Notes under the pieces: generated by a model | The model's database searches: none | Told to the model about the DNA's origin: nothing | The model's input: only the letters and a program-made list of their open reading frames with translations | Position numbers and translations under genes: made by a program | Assembly (NCBI RefSeq): GCF_014193515.1 | Contig: NZ_BLXX01000022.1 | Location: forward strand, 1-50,861 | Direction: 5' to 3' | DNA: 50,861 nt | From: Geomonas silvestris | Lineage (GTDB): Bacteria > Desulfobacterota > Desulfuromonadia > Geobacterales > Geobacteraceae | Part shown: piece by piece, positions 50,753 through 50,861 of the stretch | How the letters are laid out: every line of letters begins with the position of its first letter | Position numbering within the stretch: the first letter of the stretch is position 1

Positions 50753-50861
50753 GAGTCAGGGGGTGAGTCAGGGGGTGAGTCAGGGGGTGAGTCAGGGGGT
50801 GAGTCAGGGGGTGAGTCAGGGGGTGAGTCAGGGGGTGAGTCAGGGGGTGAGTCAGGGGGGG
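50753..50861. repeat. 12-bp tandem repeat, nine units, running into the right edge
   Basis: GAGTCAGGGGGT is repeated nine times from 50753 without change except the last bases. It may be a true microsatellite or an assembly-end artefact. Confidence 0.9.

Noticed and set aside
50753..50861. Second CRISPR or coding repeat at the right edge
   Set aside because: Identical 12-bp units without spacers; simple repeat only.
1..50861. tRNA or rRNA genes
   Set aside because: None seen on reading both strands, though a covariance search was not possible here.

Overview
The window looks like chromosome of a Geobacteraceae bacterium (Geobacter, Geomonas or Citrifermentans type). The evidence is high GC, strong AGGAGG ribosome binding sites, many multiheme c-type cytochromes, a porin/rhodanese/cytochrome cluster arranged like the Geobacter ext loci, a PEP-CTERM protein, and a UGA-encoded selenoprotein. 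This is inference from gene content; no 16S gene is present. The left edge lies inside an IS3-family element and the right edge inside a 12-bp tandem repeat, so both may be contig ends.

Layout. 1-9.6 kb: IS3 orfA end, an array of TTAAGCTAA repeats, small hypothetical proteins, a chemoreceptor, a PEP-CTERM protein with a likely sigma-54 promoter, a large PAS sensor kinase and an outer-membrane barrel protein. 9.6-11.7 kb: an apparently folded leader followed by molybdate transport genes modB-modC, with no modA in view. 11.7-21 kb: sulfur assimilation, with a leftward operon thiF/moeB-like, sulfite-reductase-like, tusA-like and mnmA, facing a rightward sulfate ABC transporter (sbp, cysT, cysW, cysA) and then cysK. 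21-25 kb: an orphan NrfD/HybB membrane protein, a secreted nuclease homologue and an AdaA-AlkA fusion with ogt for alkylation repair. 25.1-25.7 kb: a 21-bp minisatellite. 25.9-30 kb: a PsrABC/PhsABC-like molybdopterin oxidoreductase operon plus a small Lys-rich exported protein.

30.2-36.7 kb, all leftward: a triple-rhodanese periplasmic protein, an OprC/NosA-type copper TonB receptor, TonB, a Cys-rich membrane protein, and a three-gene unit of rhodanese, CDF-like transporter and a SelW/Rdx-family selenoprotein. The last is encoded through an in-frame UGA with a plausible bacterial SECIS hairpin and would be cut short by ordinary gene calling. 37-47 kb: a P460-type cytochrome, a LysR regulator, a rhodanese lipoprotein, a porin, and then a tight block of 12-heme cytochrome, 10-heme cytochrome, Rieske protein, cytochrome b6, subunit-IV-like protein and tetraheme cytochrome. 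This block resembles a quinol-oxidising b/c-type complex joined to an outer-membrane conduit, as in ext clusters linked to metal and selenite reduction. 47-50.4 kb: a lipoprotein that may be cohesin-like beside a 911-aa surface protein with two DUF1566-like domains, MBG-like repeats and a dockerin-like C terminus.

The most notable observations are the SelW-like selenoprotein beside rhodanese and transporter genes, a possible Cys-Sec C terminus on the rhodanese lipoprotein, the copper-receptor/TonB/Cys-rich unit, the sulfur-gene leader with an intrinsic terminator, and the folded leader upstream of modB.
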